From: Periconia sp. R9002
Lineage: Eukaryota > Ascomycota > Dothideomycetes > Pleosporales > Periconiaceae
Length of the DNA stretch: 64,000 nt
NCBI GenBank assembly: GCA_023627715.1
Contig: JAMAHW010000010.1
Coordinates: 124,001-188,000, forward strand
Reading direction: 5' to 3'
In this document: positions 45,209-56,592 of the stretch, in pieces
Numbering within the stretch: position 1 is the first letter of the stretch
Layout of the letters: every line of letters starts with the position of its first letter
Position numbers and translations under genes: made by a program
The notes under the pieces: generated by a model
What the model saw: only the letters and a program-made list of their open reading frames with translations
The model's database searches: none
What the model was told of the DNA's origin: nothing

Positions 45209-47104
45209 TCACTCTGGTGCTTTGCCCTTTCCCTTGCCAATTTGCTTAAGCTCATCATCTGCATCAGGGGGAAACTGGAGGCCCATCAAGCCCATTAGAT
45301 TCCCTGCCGGCCCAGCCATGCCCGCCTGTCCCTTGAAAGCCTTCAGCATGTTTTCGGCGAGATTATAGTCATCATCAAGAAGTTCCTCTTCGTCACTGCC
45401 TTCGGACTCTTCGACCACCTCCATCTTTCCTTTGCCCTTTCCAGACACATCAGTATTTTTCCGCACATTCTTCTCAGTTTTGGAGTTGGTATTAAGCGCT
45501 CCATGACTAAAAAGCTCCGCTTCCATCTTCTCCGAAAGCTCCTTAATCTCTGCATCTTCTTCACGCTCTGCTTCTTCAGTGAGCGCGAGTTCCCGTGCTT
45601 CGTCGAGGAGAAGCGCCTTTTCAGCTGCGCTTAATGTCATGAATTTCTCGTAGGCTTTTTCGTATTCCGCATATTCGGCATCGGCACGTTGATCCGCCTC
45701 CTCGTCATCATCACTTTCACTCTCCGTTTTCTTCTTAGCATTTCCCTTCTCATCATCACCATCATCGGAATCTTCAGGGTCCTCCCACGTCCGGTTTTCT
45801 GCATCCGAATCGTTATCGACATCCATTGGATCCAGGCCGTCAGCTCCATCGATCCCAGCATCGTCATCTTCGATGAATGCATTGAAACGCTCTACCATCT
45901 TCTTAAGGTTGTCCTGGGCAGCCTTATCCCCGAACCCGCCCGCTCCGCCTTTACCAGCCAGCTCGCGCTCAAATTCGTTATAGTCTATGTTGAGCCAGCT
46001 TTCATCATCATCGCGACGCGGCCATGCCGCAATCTCGGCGTCGGTTGGAAGACTGTCATCTCCGGATTCGAGGTCTTCAAGTAGCAGATTTATTTCGCGC
46101 GATGCTTTTTTATCGGCAAATACGTTGTGTCGGGTGAGCATTTCTAATCCTGCGATGATTTTTATACTGATTTCGGCTTTCTCAGACGGCACTTTTTTCT
46201 CGACTAATTGGTCCAGCGCTTCAACCAAATGAGGTGGTGGCGTCCAGTTTTGCCCCAGAAGTTGTGCATACAACACCTTCGTGAACCGCACACTCGCATC
46301 AACGAAATCCTCTGGTGGGAAAAGAGGTGGTGTTTGGGACTTTTCTGGATGTAGTAGGCGTAATGACAACGGATCACGCAGGTAGAAAGTCTCCACGATC
46401 GGGGAAATAAAAGAAGGTTTCAGGTGGAGGATGTACGCAACCTTTCGTGGTAGAGGGAGTGTAACATGATGTTGATTTTCTGATATGGCCGCAGGATACC
46501 CACTGAGACGATGGAAAGCTTCCTTTTCTATCTTAGGATAATGTTGAGGGCGCGCCGGTGTTTCTCGTATGATAGTCAGTGCTTCCAACTGCGAGAGAGG
46601 ATTTGGATTTTCCTGTTTTGCCAAAGGTATAATGAGGAGCCGATGATTATTTATCCAGACTCTGTTCTCTGCTACCTCGGGATTTAGCCATTTCGGCAAG
46701 GCGTTCGCGGCTTCAATTAGTAGAAACTCGCCATCCGTATCATAAATCCGTATCCAGGCGTCCTTGAACTCTTTGCTCAACTCTCGCAGTAAATATACAA
46801 TTAGCCATTCGTCAGCAACACTGTCGCCGTAGTTGGTAGATCCTTTGAGCAGCCAACGCCCATGTTCTCTGATCAAATCAAGTGTGATGGATTCACGTTG
46901 CCAGATATACTCCTTGAGAAACTTCTTCTCGAGGGCATTCAAAGCGCGCTGGAATGCTTGGAGTCGTTCTCTGGTTTGGGTGTCGGAGAGCTTCGAGTCT
47001 ATGATGAAGACGATATATTCTACGACATCCTCGGGAAGCCTTTTCGGGAAGCCGTCAAAGTTTTCTCCAAATCCCTTGAAGTCGTCTTGCGGAGGCAAAT
47101 CCAT
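45209..47104 (-). CDS. sgt1: SGT1/Ecdysoneless family protein
   Basis: A single exon of 631 residues. The first 330 residues match the SGT1 (suppressor of GCR2)/Ecdysoneless family: DVVEYIVFIID, LKGSTNYGDSVADEWLIVYLL, WIRIYDTDGEFLLIEAANALPKWL, NRVWINNHRLLIIPL. Family members act in transcription and pre-mRNA splicing, in animals with PRPF8. The second half is strongly acidic (EDSDDGDDEKG, DDDEEADQRAD, EESEGSDEEELLDDD) and ends in Gly/Lys repeats (GKGKGKAPE). It is not the HSP90 co-chaperone that shares the name Sgt1: no TPR, CS or SGS domain is seen. It is divergent to pcp1 with a 337-bp gap. Confidence 0.9.
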   Translation of the reverse strand: MDLPPQDDFKGFGENFDGFPKRLPEDVVEYIVFIIDSKLSDTQTRERLQAFQRALNALEKKFLKEYIWQRESITLDLIREHGRWLLKGSTNYGDSVADEWLIVYLLRELSKEFKDAWIRIYDTDGEFLLIEAANALPKWLNPEVAENRVWINNHRLLIIPLAKQENPNPLSQLEALTIIRETPARPQHYPKIEKEAFHRLSGYPAAISENQHHVTLPLPRKVAYILHLKPSFISPIVETFYLRDPLSLRLLHPEKSQTPPLFPPEDFVDASVRFTKVLYAQLLGQNWTPPPHLVEALDQLVEKKVPSEKAEISIKIIAGLEMLTRHNVFADKKASREINLLLEDLESGDDSLPTDAEIAAWPRRDDDESWLNIDYNEFERELAGKGGAGGFGDKAAQDNLKKMVERFNAFIEDDDAGIDGADGLDPMDVDNDSDAENRTWEDPEDSDDGDDEKGNAKKKTESESDDDEEADQRADAEYAEYEKAYEKFMTLSAAEKALLLDEARELALTEEAEREEDAEIKELSEKMEAELFSHGALNTNSKTEKNVRKNTDVSGKGKGKMEVVEESEGSDEEELLDDDYNLAENMLKAFKGQAGMAGPAGNLMGLMGLQFPPDADDELKQIGKGKGKAPE

Positions 47105-47441
47105 GGCGAATATTTTGATGTTTGAATGACAAAATGGTGATTCCAGAAAGGTCTAAAGTAGAGAAATCCGGGCTAGTGTGGCGGAAGCTGTCTTGGCACA
47201 GTATGGCGTTGTGGCTAGTGCTTCCCCACGCGCATGTGCATGGGTCGGACCGCCGATGTTTGTTGTTCGTGTTTAGATTGATGTTTGTTTATTCGTCAAG
47301 CTTACAACCAACTCACAACCCTCCCCCCCCCCCTCCCCTTCGTCGCAAAGGGACTCAACGCGTCCCAACCCCACCTGGTTGTTCTGTGTTTCAACCCATG
47401 TTTAAAAAAAAATACATCGAGTACGGGAGCAAGACATACAC
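47105..47441. promoter_or_regulatory. Bidirectional promoter between sgt1 and pcp1
   Basis: Two start codons face away from each other across 337 bp. It includes a 10-nt C run at 47323-47332 and an A run near 47404-47411. No defined element was identified. Confidence 0.5.
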
Positions 47442-50375
47442 ATGGCCCAATTTCTAGAAACCCCGCGCACCGAGCGCGGCGACATGACACGGATGGACAC
47501 TGAAATGGGCAGCTTCAGTATGGAAGCGTCCTTTCACCCGCCCGCTGGACGCGACAATTTGTTTGGCAGAGATAATAGCACGCGTACCCCGAGGGCCTCG
47601 CTCGCGACTCGACACAACCAAGCCGCAAAACCCGAATTCACACCATTGATGAAAAGCGCCGTAAAGAATCGAGCAAGACAACCCAACGGCGCATTGAATG
47701 GGGGTATCACAACCCCAGCAGCTTATAAACCAGACTTCGTTCTCGGGGGGACACCACTACCCGAGGCCAGCACAATGAATGCCCTGTCAAGTTCGTTCAG
47801 CGAAACAGACATCAACAGTCGCACTCCCATTCCGCAAGCCGACTCAAGTGCTATGAGCACACCGATGGCTCTGCCGCGCAGAGGTGAAGGAGAACTAGAC
47901 AATGGAAATGGCAATGTGCTCACACTGAGAGAGCAGGAAGCAGTAAGAATAGCGTTCGCTACAGACGTTTTCGTGTACTAACTTGCCCGTTAGCGCTTAG
48001 AGCAGATTGACAAAGAGAACTTTAGCCTCAAACTCAAGATACATTTCTTACAAGAAAATCTTAACAAAATGGGCCCTGAAGTCAACAAGTTGGCCATCGA
48101 AGAGAATATCAATTTGAAATCGGAGAAAGTTCAAATGGCACGCGATATTCAAAAGTACTCGAAAAGCCTCAAGTCCGCCGAAAAAGAATTGGAAACCTAT
48201 CGCCAACAGCTGCGCGATTACGCTGATAAGGTCAAGAAACGACACGCTGATGAAGATACAAAGGAGGAGATGGATGAGCTGCGGCAGTTGATTGAAGAGC
48301 GGGAGAATGATATCCAACGGCTCGAGGACGAGCTGGCTGACGCTAAGGCTGATCAAGAGGATGAGATAAGGGATCTTAAACGCTCCCTTGATGAGCGGGA
48401 GGCCGAAATAGAGCAGCTCGAGGAAAAGCTCAACGCTCAGTCCGGCCATGATGAGGAGTTCGAAGAACTTCAACGTTTAAACGAGGAACGCGAAGAAGAA
48501 GTGGAACAGCTCAGGGAAGAGTTAAACCGAGCGCGTTCTACCCAAGGGGAGGGATTTTCGGAGCTCCAGCGGGTAAACGACGAACAAAAAGCAGAGATTG
48601 AGCGACTCAGACAAGAGTTGGACAGTGCACAATCTGGCCAAGATGGGAAGATGAGAGAAATTCAGCAGCTAGCAGACGAACTGGGGGCTGAACGTGACGA
48701 TCTGGAAGCGAGTTTAGACCAGGAGCGCAACGAGCGAGCGAGGGAAAGTGCTGAGCTTGATGGAGTCCTCAATGAACACAAAGCCAGGATTGCAACACTG
48801 GAACAAACTCTGGCAGATACGGACGAGATACAGAGAGAAAACCTGGAATTACATCAACTACTCGATAATCGTGCTGCTGAGCTGGACAAGTTACAGGACC
48901 AGCTCGAGCAGGAGCGCAGAGAACGGCAAGAGGAGACTGATGAGTGGCGTCGACTAGCTGAGGCTCGGAAAGCAGAAATCGATGGGCGAGAGGCAGAGAT
49001 CGAGCGACGAAAAGCGGACTTTTCGCGGCTAGAATCAGAACTACAAGGCCAGTACGGTGACCACGAAGACAAGATGCGAGAACTGCGTCAGCTGGCAGAG
49101 GATCGCGCCGCCCAGACCGAACTTCTGCGGAAGAAACAAATCACGGAAATCACTGAAATTTCAAAGCACCGCGATGACCTACTTCACGAATTGTCCAAAC
49201 TGCAGACTAGTTATGACAAGGCTTTGGCAAAGGTCAACGAATTTGATGATCTCAAACGACAACATGACAATCTTCTGGCACAAGTTTCTAAACTTCAATC
49301 GGATCGGAACAATGCCCTTGCTAAAGTGGAGGAGATTGACAATGCTGGAATCATTCAGCATCGGGTTAGCCTTCTAAATGACGTGATGAAGCTCCAGGCT
49401 GAACGAGACGAAGCGCTCAATAAAGCCAGGACATTGGACGAGACTGTGCGACACCGCAATAACCTCCTAGAGGAGATTGCCCAGCTGCGCAATGAGCGTA
49501 ATAGTGTTTTAGCAAAGGCACAAAAATTCGACAACACTGAGCTTCTACGCCACCGCGACAACCTCCAAGACGAAGTTGCAAAACTACGAACAGAGCGTGA
49601 CAACGCCCTGGCCAGAATCGAAGAACTTGACGAAGAGATCGATGTACTCCAAGAAGATGCAGATGAGGAGAAAGCTTCTATGGAGAAAACTCTACGACAA
49701 GACATCACCCGTCTGGAAAAACAGCTGAAGGAACTCCAGTCTCAGGTCGATCAGGAAAAGACGGCTATCAAGAAGTCCGGTGACCGGGAAATCGCCCAAC
49801 TCGAGAGAAAAGTCAAAACCCTCCAAGACGAGTTGAACAATGAAAAATCAACTGCCCAACGATCCTATCACAGAGAAATCCACGACTTGGAAAAGCACGT
49901 CGAAAGCTTACAAAATGCCTTAGACGGAGCGAAAAAGTCGCACGTCAAGGAACTCAACGGCCTCGCAAAGCAGATACAGTACCTACGCGCTCGCTGCATT
50001 CGCTCCGAAGGTTTCCGAGCTGCATTGAGTTTTCAGAAAACCTTCTGTCTGATGCAGATAGAGATGTACAATGAATGGTAAGCTACTCCACCCCCGAGCT
50101 GCACGTTTCCGATAAGTTCAGTGCTAACGTAGTGTGTTTGAAACAGCAATCAAGAGGACCTCAATCTCATCGCTGCCATGGGAATCACCCCAGACGCAAC
50201 CATGCACGATCGCAGGCCCACACTCAAGACATTCATCCTCGTCATCATGGCGACAAATCGGATGAAGAAGCAAGCGCGGAGCTGGTCTACGCACAAGAAA
50301 TCAAATGCGCAAGTGAGGCAAAAATTAGTTGAGATGAGGAGAGGAGCTGCTGTTAGTGGCGGAAAGCTTCACTGA
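47442..50375 (+). CDS. pcp1: Spindle pole body coiled-coil protein Pcp1/PcpA (pericentrin-like)
   Basis: Exons are 47442-47942, 47994-50077 and 50147-50375, 937 residues. Near residues 160-190, across the first splice, is the centrosomin motif-1 (gamma-tubulin-complex binding) type sequence: LREQEA, then LEQIDKENFSLKLKIHFLQ. Residues about 200-840 form a nearly unbroken coiled coil. The C-terminal block at about 840-900, AALSFQKTFCLMQIEMYNE, then CNQEDLNLIAAMGITP across the last intron, resembles the PACT-type calmodulin and pole-targeting domain. Together these suggest a spindle pole body receptor for gamma-tubulin complexes. A Mto1/ApsB-type protein is the main alternative. The PACT-like tail favours Pcp1. 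The coiled coil contains about five 31-33-residue repeats. Confidence 0.85.
49167..49650 (+). repeat. Five diverged ~96-nt coding repeats in pcp1
   Basis: Five successive units of 31-33 residues share H-x-x-L-L-x-E-x-x-K-L-x-x-x-R-D-x-A-L-A-K, beginning HRDDLLHEL, HDNLLAQVS, HRVSLLNDV, HRNNLLEEI and HRDNLQDEV. The DNA is diverged, so the duplications are old. Confidence 0.75.
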
Positions 50376-50803
50376 AGTGGAAAACTTGAGTTGCATTCTT
50401 GTTTCGGTTGCTTGACGATGATGTTTTGCATGGCTTCGGCGTTGTCTGTCTCGGTTTCTTGGGTTCTGGGTCCCTGTCTCTCCTGTTTATTGCTAGCATA
50501 TTCATAGGCGCTTGAGATTGTGAATTGAAGGATTGAGAGCGAGCGAGTCTTTGAAGCGTTACCCACTGTCGTTAAGTTGTCTCCGTGCTGAAACAAGTGT
50601 GCTACACTACACGTATATAATTTGTACGAATACTTTGACATTATAGTGCAGTGTCTCCAGGAAGACATGTCGTATCTGCACTAACAATATACATAACTAC
50701 TATTACAAGAAATTCACACACCGCTATAGCTATCAATTGATCCATACACTGCCGCAAGTCACTCCATCCCTTTGGCGCTTGCCCAGCTCTGTGATGTTAT
50801 CGA
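50376..50803. other. Convergent gap between pcp1 and the flavin-reductase fusion gene
   Basis: A 428-bp gap holding two 3' ends, A/T-rich from 50580. Nothing else is seen. Confidence 0.45.
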
Positions 50804-53548
50804 CTAGACGTCCTTGATAATCGGAAATTCCCGGTCTTTTGAGAATTGGAATAGCCGTGTTTTGTAACCATCGCCGAGATATCTAACACGGTTCTTTCGG
50901 AATAACTTTCCTTGCTCACTGCTACTAGGTTTGTCATGCTTATCCTCCTGAGCCCGTGAGGTGACGAATCTCCTTAATTTGATACCTTCATCGCGGGGAA
51001 TCTGGTATCGCTTATCCGACTCTATAGGGATGCCAAAATCTTCCATTGCACTTTCAAATTCTTGTTTCAATTTTGCCGCGAGCGGTATGTCAATGCCGAG
51101 GTTCTGCATCATGGCCTGTCTAGACTGCTCGTCTGCGTTGTCGTTTTCGAGCTGAGAGCCGGCCGAAGCTGGGAGACCCTGCTTTTTGTCCTTGATTGAG
51201 TAATCGAAGTTTGTTTTGAGGTACGCAGCAATGGCCTCGTTCTCTTCTGGAGTACCCATACCGTACCTGTCTCTCAGCTCCTTGGCAAAGACTATAGGTA
51301 ATAGCGTGCTGGTTCTGAGTTTCCCGGCGTTTGTCCCCCGGAAGGGCGGCCTCAATCGGGCTTGCTGGTCAAATCCCATTGCTGCCATAAGATCTTCGCG
51401 CGACCACTGCATGACCTGCATCGTGTGCTTCTCTACGAGTTCCTTTGCAGAAGGTACTACGTCGACCAGGTCCACGCGTCCTTGTCTGAATACAGGTTCG
51501 AGTAAAGGTGATACCGCAGTCATGAAATCAGCGGCCGGGCTGAGATTCCTTTTAACAAGAAGTAACCGGGTCATCACGTACTCGACATCAAAGCCACTGA
51601 TGGAAGGATGGACCCCTAGTTCTCGCAGGAGCTTCCTCTGATATGGTAGAGAACTGGGCTTTGGTATCCAAGTTTCATTGGAAGAAGCCAATGCTTGGAC
51701 TACGCGCAATATGACCACACGAGCCTCCATTGGTGTGACTGCTCCATGTATATCAAGACGATCGCCTGGGGAACCATGCGGAAACAGGTCTTGAATAATT
51801 CTTTCCCGAATCCGGGTGACATGACCATCGACCCACCCATGATCTATCAATGTGATATCGACTGCGCTTAAAATCTCCGAGTTTGGCATGTTAATGCAGG
51901 TATTGAAATCTTTGGTTCTGAACAGTTCTTTCATTGCATGCTCCACTGATTCCAAACTCAGCAAAGAGGGAAATTTATCGTCACGCAACTCTATTGCAGT
52001 TTCGACATGCTCGACGAGGTCTTTGTCGGCGCGTATTGGCTTGAGAATGTCTCCAGCAAGGATCGTTGAGTAAGGATGAACGCCAAGGATCTCGAGAAAT
52101 TTATAGAAATGAAGGTTCAAAGCGAGGGGTTCTTTCTTTACTAGATGCATAGCCACATCCACGAGTTCGGTGATTTGGGTTGGTGTAAGTCGACCCCAAT
52201 AAGGGTATAAGAAGTCTTCGTTTCCAGAGAAGTTTCCGCCCTGTCTACTACGACCATGTTTTTCATGGTAGCTTACAATGATGGCTTCGGTGTTAACTCC
52301 AAATGCACCCTTTGATATATGGAGTCTGTTCTTTACTGCTTTTAAGGCTTCTTGAACGCTCATATCAAGGTACGAGGGGTTCTTCTCAAGCTCTCTTTGT
52401 ATAGCTGCCACTAACTGGTGTCTTTCGGATTCCCCGTATAACAATGGATAACTCTCGTAAAACGATTTACCATCATTAGCATCATCAGCTACAGCACTCG
52501 CATCCCGTGATGTGAAGAATGGGGTACCGTCGTTTCGCTTATAGGTGCCGTTGTGGTACGTTAACACTGGCCTGATTTTGCGTGCGCTACCCAATTGTTT
52601 GACCTTTGCAATCAAAACAACGTGGTCTGCTACAGTGACCTCTTGAGTTAACTCGCACTCCAAAGCGGCCACCTGATTGGCAGTCCGTAATTGCGGTGAA
52701 ACGGAGTCAGTGGCATTCGGTGAAGATATGCGCACCACGCTTTGGCGTTCTTTGAAAGCCTCTGTGGTGTTGCCCTTAGAAAAAGAATCTACTATCGTAG
52801 CTGAACTGCGACTATCGTCCAGGAATGAGATGCGGAAACGCCCTTTCGCGGCACGAATCGCATCGAGCGTCCGAGATGGATATTTGATGTTGAAAGAGAC
52901 ATGCGGAGGGTCTAATGACACAGTGTTGAACGAAGATAAAGCGGTTCCGAGAGGGACAATTCTGTATCCTGAGGGATCGGTGGAGGCAACGGTCAGGATA
53001 ACAACAGAACTGGGCACTTGGCGCATAATTTTCCTAAGATTCTTCGCTATGTCAACTTCATGTGCTCGCTCTAAACCATCAGCCAATGTAGCTTCGGGGT
53101 CGAACATCATGTTGTCCTCGGTAGAACCGTTATGAATTGGCGTTGGCGTATTTTGATTTGCCTCGTTCGTATCTTCTGAGGCATCATGTTGATGCTCTAT
53201 TATGTGCTGTGAAACGTCCTCTGTGTGTTCCAAGCTCTGCTCCACTCTTTTATGTGATCCCAGAGGCTCCTCATTGGGGCCTTCGGCTTGCCTGAGTTTG
53301 GATGCGAGACTTTGCGTCTCTCGGCGGAATGTTGTTGCTGTGTAACTTCTGTTGATCCGGTGACTAATGGAATGCGTTGATGCAGACAGACGAGCGAAAG
53401 AGTTATGAGAATATAGAGGTGCGCCTATAATACTGCGTCAATTGGTTGTCGCGCTGAGGACGAATCTTGAGTCTGGCTTACGGGCGAAGCTGTTCCATCG
53501 ATACAAGGCGGCGAAAAAGCGCCCTGCTAGAGGCTGCTTCAGCTCCAT
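50804..53548 (-). CDS. Mitochondrial flavin-reductase-domain protein with long C-terminal extension
   Basis: Exons are 53548-53482 and 53424-50804, 895 residues. The short first exon (donor GTAAGC, acceptor TATAG) supplies MELKQPLAGRFFAALYRW. This and the next 50 residues are rich in Arg, Ser and Ala without acids, a probable mitochondrial presequence. Residues about 130-318 match the FMN-binding split-barrel flavin-reductase fold: LRKIMRQVPSSVVILTVA, GTALSSFNTVSLDPPHVSFN, ALECELTQEV. The remaining 570 residues are a helical region (YLDMSVQEALKAVKNRL; HYPYWGRL-like YPYWGRLTPTQITEL; FGIPIESDKRYQIP) whose family I do not know. The gene starts 226 bp from bL31m, head to head. The reductase may act on flavin or be a binding module. 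Confidence 0.75.
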
Positions 53549-53774
53549 ATTCGACCAAAAGAAGCTATTCGTGTTCACGATTTCATCTTATACCAATCGG
53601 ATAACGGAAGGCTGATTGGGCCTTTGGTAGTGTCTGTAAGATTGATGATTATTCACATGTACCCGCTCAATCCTATAGCGAAGAGTTTTGCCGACGAAAC
53701 TCCGCCCGCAACCTCCTCATTTCGTGCCGTCTTTTTGTGAACAACAGCCCCATCGACACTGGTCTGCCCTCCCC
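53549..53774. promoter_or_regulatory. Bidirectional promoter between two mitochondrial-protein genes
   Basis: Start codons of the flavin-reductase gene and bL31m face away across 226 bp. A CCAAT-box-like ACCAATCGG lies at 53592-53600. Shared regulation is plausible but not shown. Confidence 0.5.
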
Positions 53775-54333
53775 ATGGCGACTCCAATCCCCTCATCCAG
53801 TGCCCTCCGCGCCCTCCGCTCGTCTCTACAACCAAACACGAAGCTACCTCCCCACACTTCGCACGCGTCGCGTCTGCAGATCCGCCATGCGACTCTGCTC
53901 AAGCGTCCGAAGAGACCTTACACATTCACCCAATTGATTACTCTTTCCGACGGGAGCACATTTTTGCACCGCACAACCTCGCCGATACCGACATACAAGA
54001 GCACAAAGGATACACGCAACACTGCGCTATGGAATCCAAGTTCACAGAAGTTGTTGAATGTGGAGGAGGATGAGGCAGGAAAACTAGCAGCCTTCAGAGC
54101 CAAGTTCGGAAGGGGATGGGATGCGGAAAAGGTATGTCAATATCAGTTGCTTGCATGTTTTGGTTCGCCATGGAACGCTCAAACACTCACATTCATAAAA
54201 GCAGAATGAAGGAGCAGCAACACATGAAGATCATCTCTTAGATCTCATAAGTGGGCAGTCAACTCACACGACGAAGACGAAAGCGTCCAAGGCCGCCCCC
54301 GCGAAATCTTCCACGAAGGCCAGTAAGAAGTGA
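53775..54333 (+). CDS. mrpl36: Mitochondrial large-subunit ribosomal protein bL31m (Mrpl36)
   Basis: Exons are 53775-54131 and 54205-54333, 161 residues. The first 35 residues are a basic, acid-free mitochondrial presequence (LRALRSSLQPNTKL). The conserved bL31m core follows: KRPKRPYTFTQLITLSDGST, TTSPIPTYKSTKDTRNTALW, then LLNVEEDEAGKLAAFRAKFG. The zinc-binding Cys of bacterial L31 are absent, as is usual for mitochondrial forms. The second exon adds a Lys/Ala/Thr tail (KTKASKAAPAKSSTKASKK). The frame is open upstream of the ATG, but 53775 is the first ATG giving a presequence. It converges on the Mtf1-like gene. Confidence 0.92.
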
Positions 54334-54607
54334 TTAGAAGGCTGACTCGACCAAAACCATAAAGGCTTTTAGAGGCGCTTGGGATATGAGGACTATACCA
54401 CATACGGCGACGGAATGGGATAGAATATGGAGTGGTTCGGTTTACTAGTCGTAGGCACGTCTACATAGCGTAGTATTACGGTAGAGATGGATCTAAAGAG
54501 TATTGCACTGATGGTGGTGGTGGCTGTAATCTATGTACAACACGCTGTAATAAAAATACATCTAGTCAAACAATATACTGAACATAGATCGAATGTTAGA
54601 TCAAGTA

Positions 54608-56592
54608 TTATCCAGACCCTGTTCTCTTGCTTGACCTTGCGGTGCGCAGCTGGAAATACGTCTTGTGATTAGACTCTTCTGGTCTGAACGGCCACTCCCT
54701 GTAGGCTTTGCATAAATCAACAATCATTTCATGTGTCAGCATCCTGACTCTGAGTTGATCCATATTCATTCTACCGCCTTTCTTGGGATCTTTTAAAGAA
54801 GGTACCTCATCGAGGAGGGTGTCGGCACCAGGCTGCACTTGGTTCATAGCTTCGCGGATTGACCAACTGGGACTGGCAAACAGCGCAGTATAGAAGTCAT
54901 CCACCCACTCCCGCCATTCCAGATCCACGTTGGGTGGGCGGGGAAGAGGCACAAAGTCCACAAGAGACACTTGATTGATAGGCCAAACCTCATCTGCTTG
55001 GATAGTGAGCGGCTCATAGGGTCGCGTTTCCCACTGGAGGCGCGGAACCGGAGAACGAAGTATTAGACGATCGTCAATCTCAGTCGTAACGGCAGGGCGA
55101 AAATTTTTGTTGAGGCCTTGTACAGCCGCTTCGTACGCCTGCTCTTTGTCCTTCAGTGATGCCATTGCTTCGTCTTTATCAGACCCGTCTGGTAGACCCA
55201 GAATTTGGCATTCAAGGTCATAGATCTCTTCGCCAATATTGGCAGCAGCCTCAACTTTGGAAAGAACCCTTCCAGCGTGTCTAACCGTTGCTGCTCGAAC
55301 CGTATGTGCCCTGCCCACCACGTGTTTTAATTTTTCGCCCGCTGCAATGTCCAACGCGTTCAGCTCTTCATGCAATGCTTTGTCGGCCTCCCAGAACGCT
55401 ATTTGAGCGGGATTGCTAAGCCCCACGGTAGAAATTCCCTCGAGATGTTTGGTCTTCAAAAACTCACGAAATTCCGCGGAGCTAATTTTACCCGTGCCAC
55501 CAGTCACTTCTTTCAACTCGTCGGCAAAATGATGAAGAGTGTCACGTCGATGTCCAGGGAGCTCTAGACCTGACTGCGTTCCTCTTTGGAGAGCTCTAAT
55601 GGCGCTCTCCATGTCATACTGCGGTCGCCGGCCAAATGCTCTTGGTCCATCCGTGGCTGCCGATCTAGTTGTAGTCGCGCATTCCGTAATAACAGACTGT
55701 GTCGCATACATCTTGCTGTATTTGCCTATGTGGTTGACGGATTTAGGTAGCGGGCCCCTCATCTCCTCCTGCGTGCCCCAGAGCAGTGATCGTACTGGGC
55801 CGAATGCGTGGAATCCCTCATAACGCCATGCCGCCTGGATGAATTTTGCTACTAACTGGCGCGCCATGGACGTCATACCAAATCCAGGAAGCACCGGGTC
55901 CCATATCAGACTTCCAATGACCAACAGTGAAGTATTGAGGTTTGCAACATCAGTATCTCCAGCATTAACACGCTTCTGGTGTGGAAATGCGCCGCTTTCG
56001 ACAAGTGTTGTATAGGTTTCGAATTTCGAAGGATCGTGTCGGTAGAGCTTGTATGTAGAGCCCGGCTGGTCTACAAGAGGGTTGAGGTAGGGATCGTATA
56101 TACTGCAAGGTTCAAGAAGAACATGGCTTCGCGGTTGAAGGAACTGGTGTATTTTCTGAGACCACAACCCGACTCCAGGATGCAGATCAAGGATATCGCA
56201 CCCTTTGTGCTGCTCTAGAGTAGGGCCAAGGTAGTTTATGATATCGTCTAATGGAAAGATCCATCAGCACACCATCATGTCATATTTCTACCCTCGGAAA
56301 TCGACATACCGCACAGATCAGGACTTACAATCTGCGTTCGAATATACAATTGATTGTTTCGACTGTGTATGGCATCTCCTTGAGCCACGTATAATTTGTT
56401 TTTGGTCAAAGGGACCTTAGATGCGCGGGTCCTCTTGGAATCTGCTAACTGCAGAGATAATGGATATTTCTCAGTTGGTACAAGCTTCTCGTCCGTCCAA
56501 GAATTGTCTTTCTTGGTGGGTTTCTTGGTACTTAAGCGACGCAAAGACCGAGAAGGAAACCGTGGGATGGACAGCCGCGTGCGACACGACAT
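54608..56592 (-). CDS. mtf1: Mitochondrial transcription factor Mtf1-like (rRNA dimethylase family)
   Basis: Exons are 56592-56310 and 56247-54608, 640 residues. A GTATGT donor at 56309 and ATTAG acceptor give SPDLCDDIINYLGPTL. An earlier GTAAGT would shift the frame. The presequence is Arg-rich (MSCRTRLSIPRFPSRSLRRL). The SAM-fold motif I is DILDLHPGVGLWSQK, followed by FLQPRSHVLLEP, SLLVIGSLIWDP, and PVPRLQWETRPYEPL. This matches the family of mitochondrial TFB/Mtf1 proteins that load mitochondrial RNA polymerase. At 640 residues it is nearly twice yeast Mtf1 length. Helical insertions occupy about residues 270-450. In-frame ATGs at 56622 and 56658 are alternative starts. Motif I is intact enough to bind SAM in principle. 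Confidence 0.85.

Noticed and set aside
45209..47104. HSP90 co-chaperone Sgt1
   Set aside because: No TPR, CS or SGS domain is present. The sequence matches the unrelated SGT1/Ecdysoneless family.
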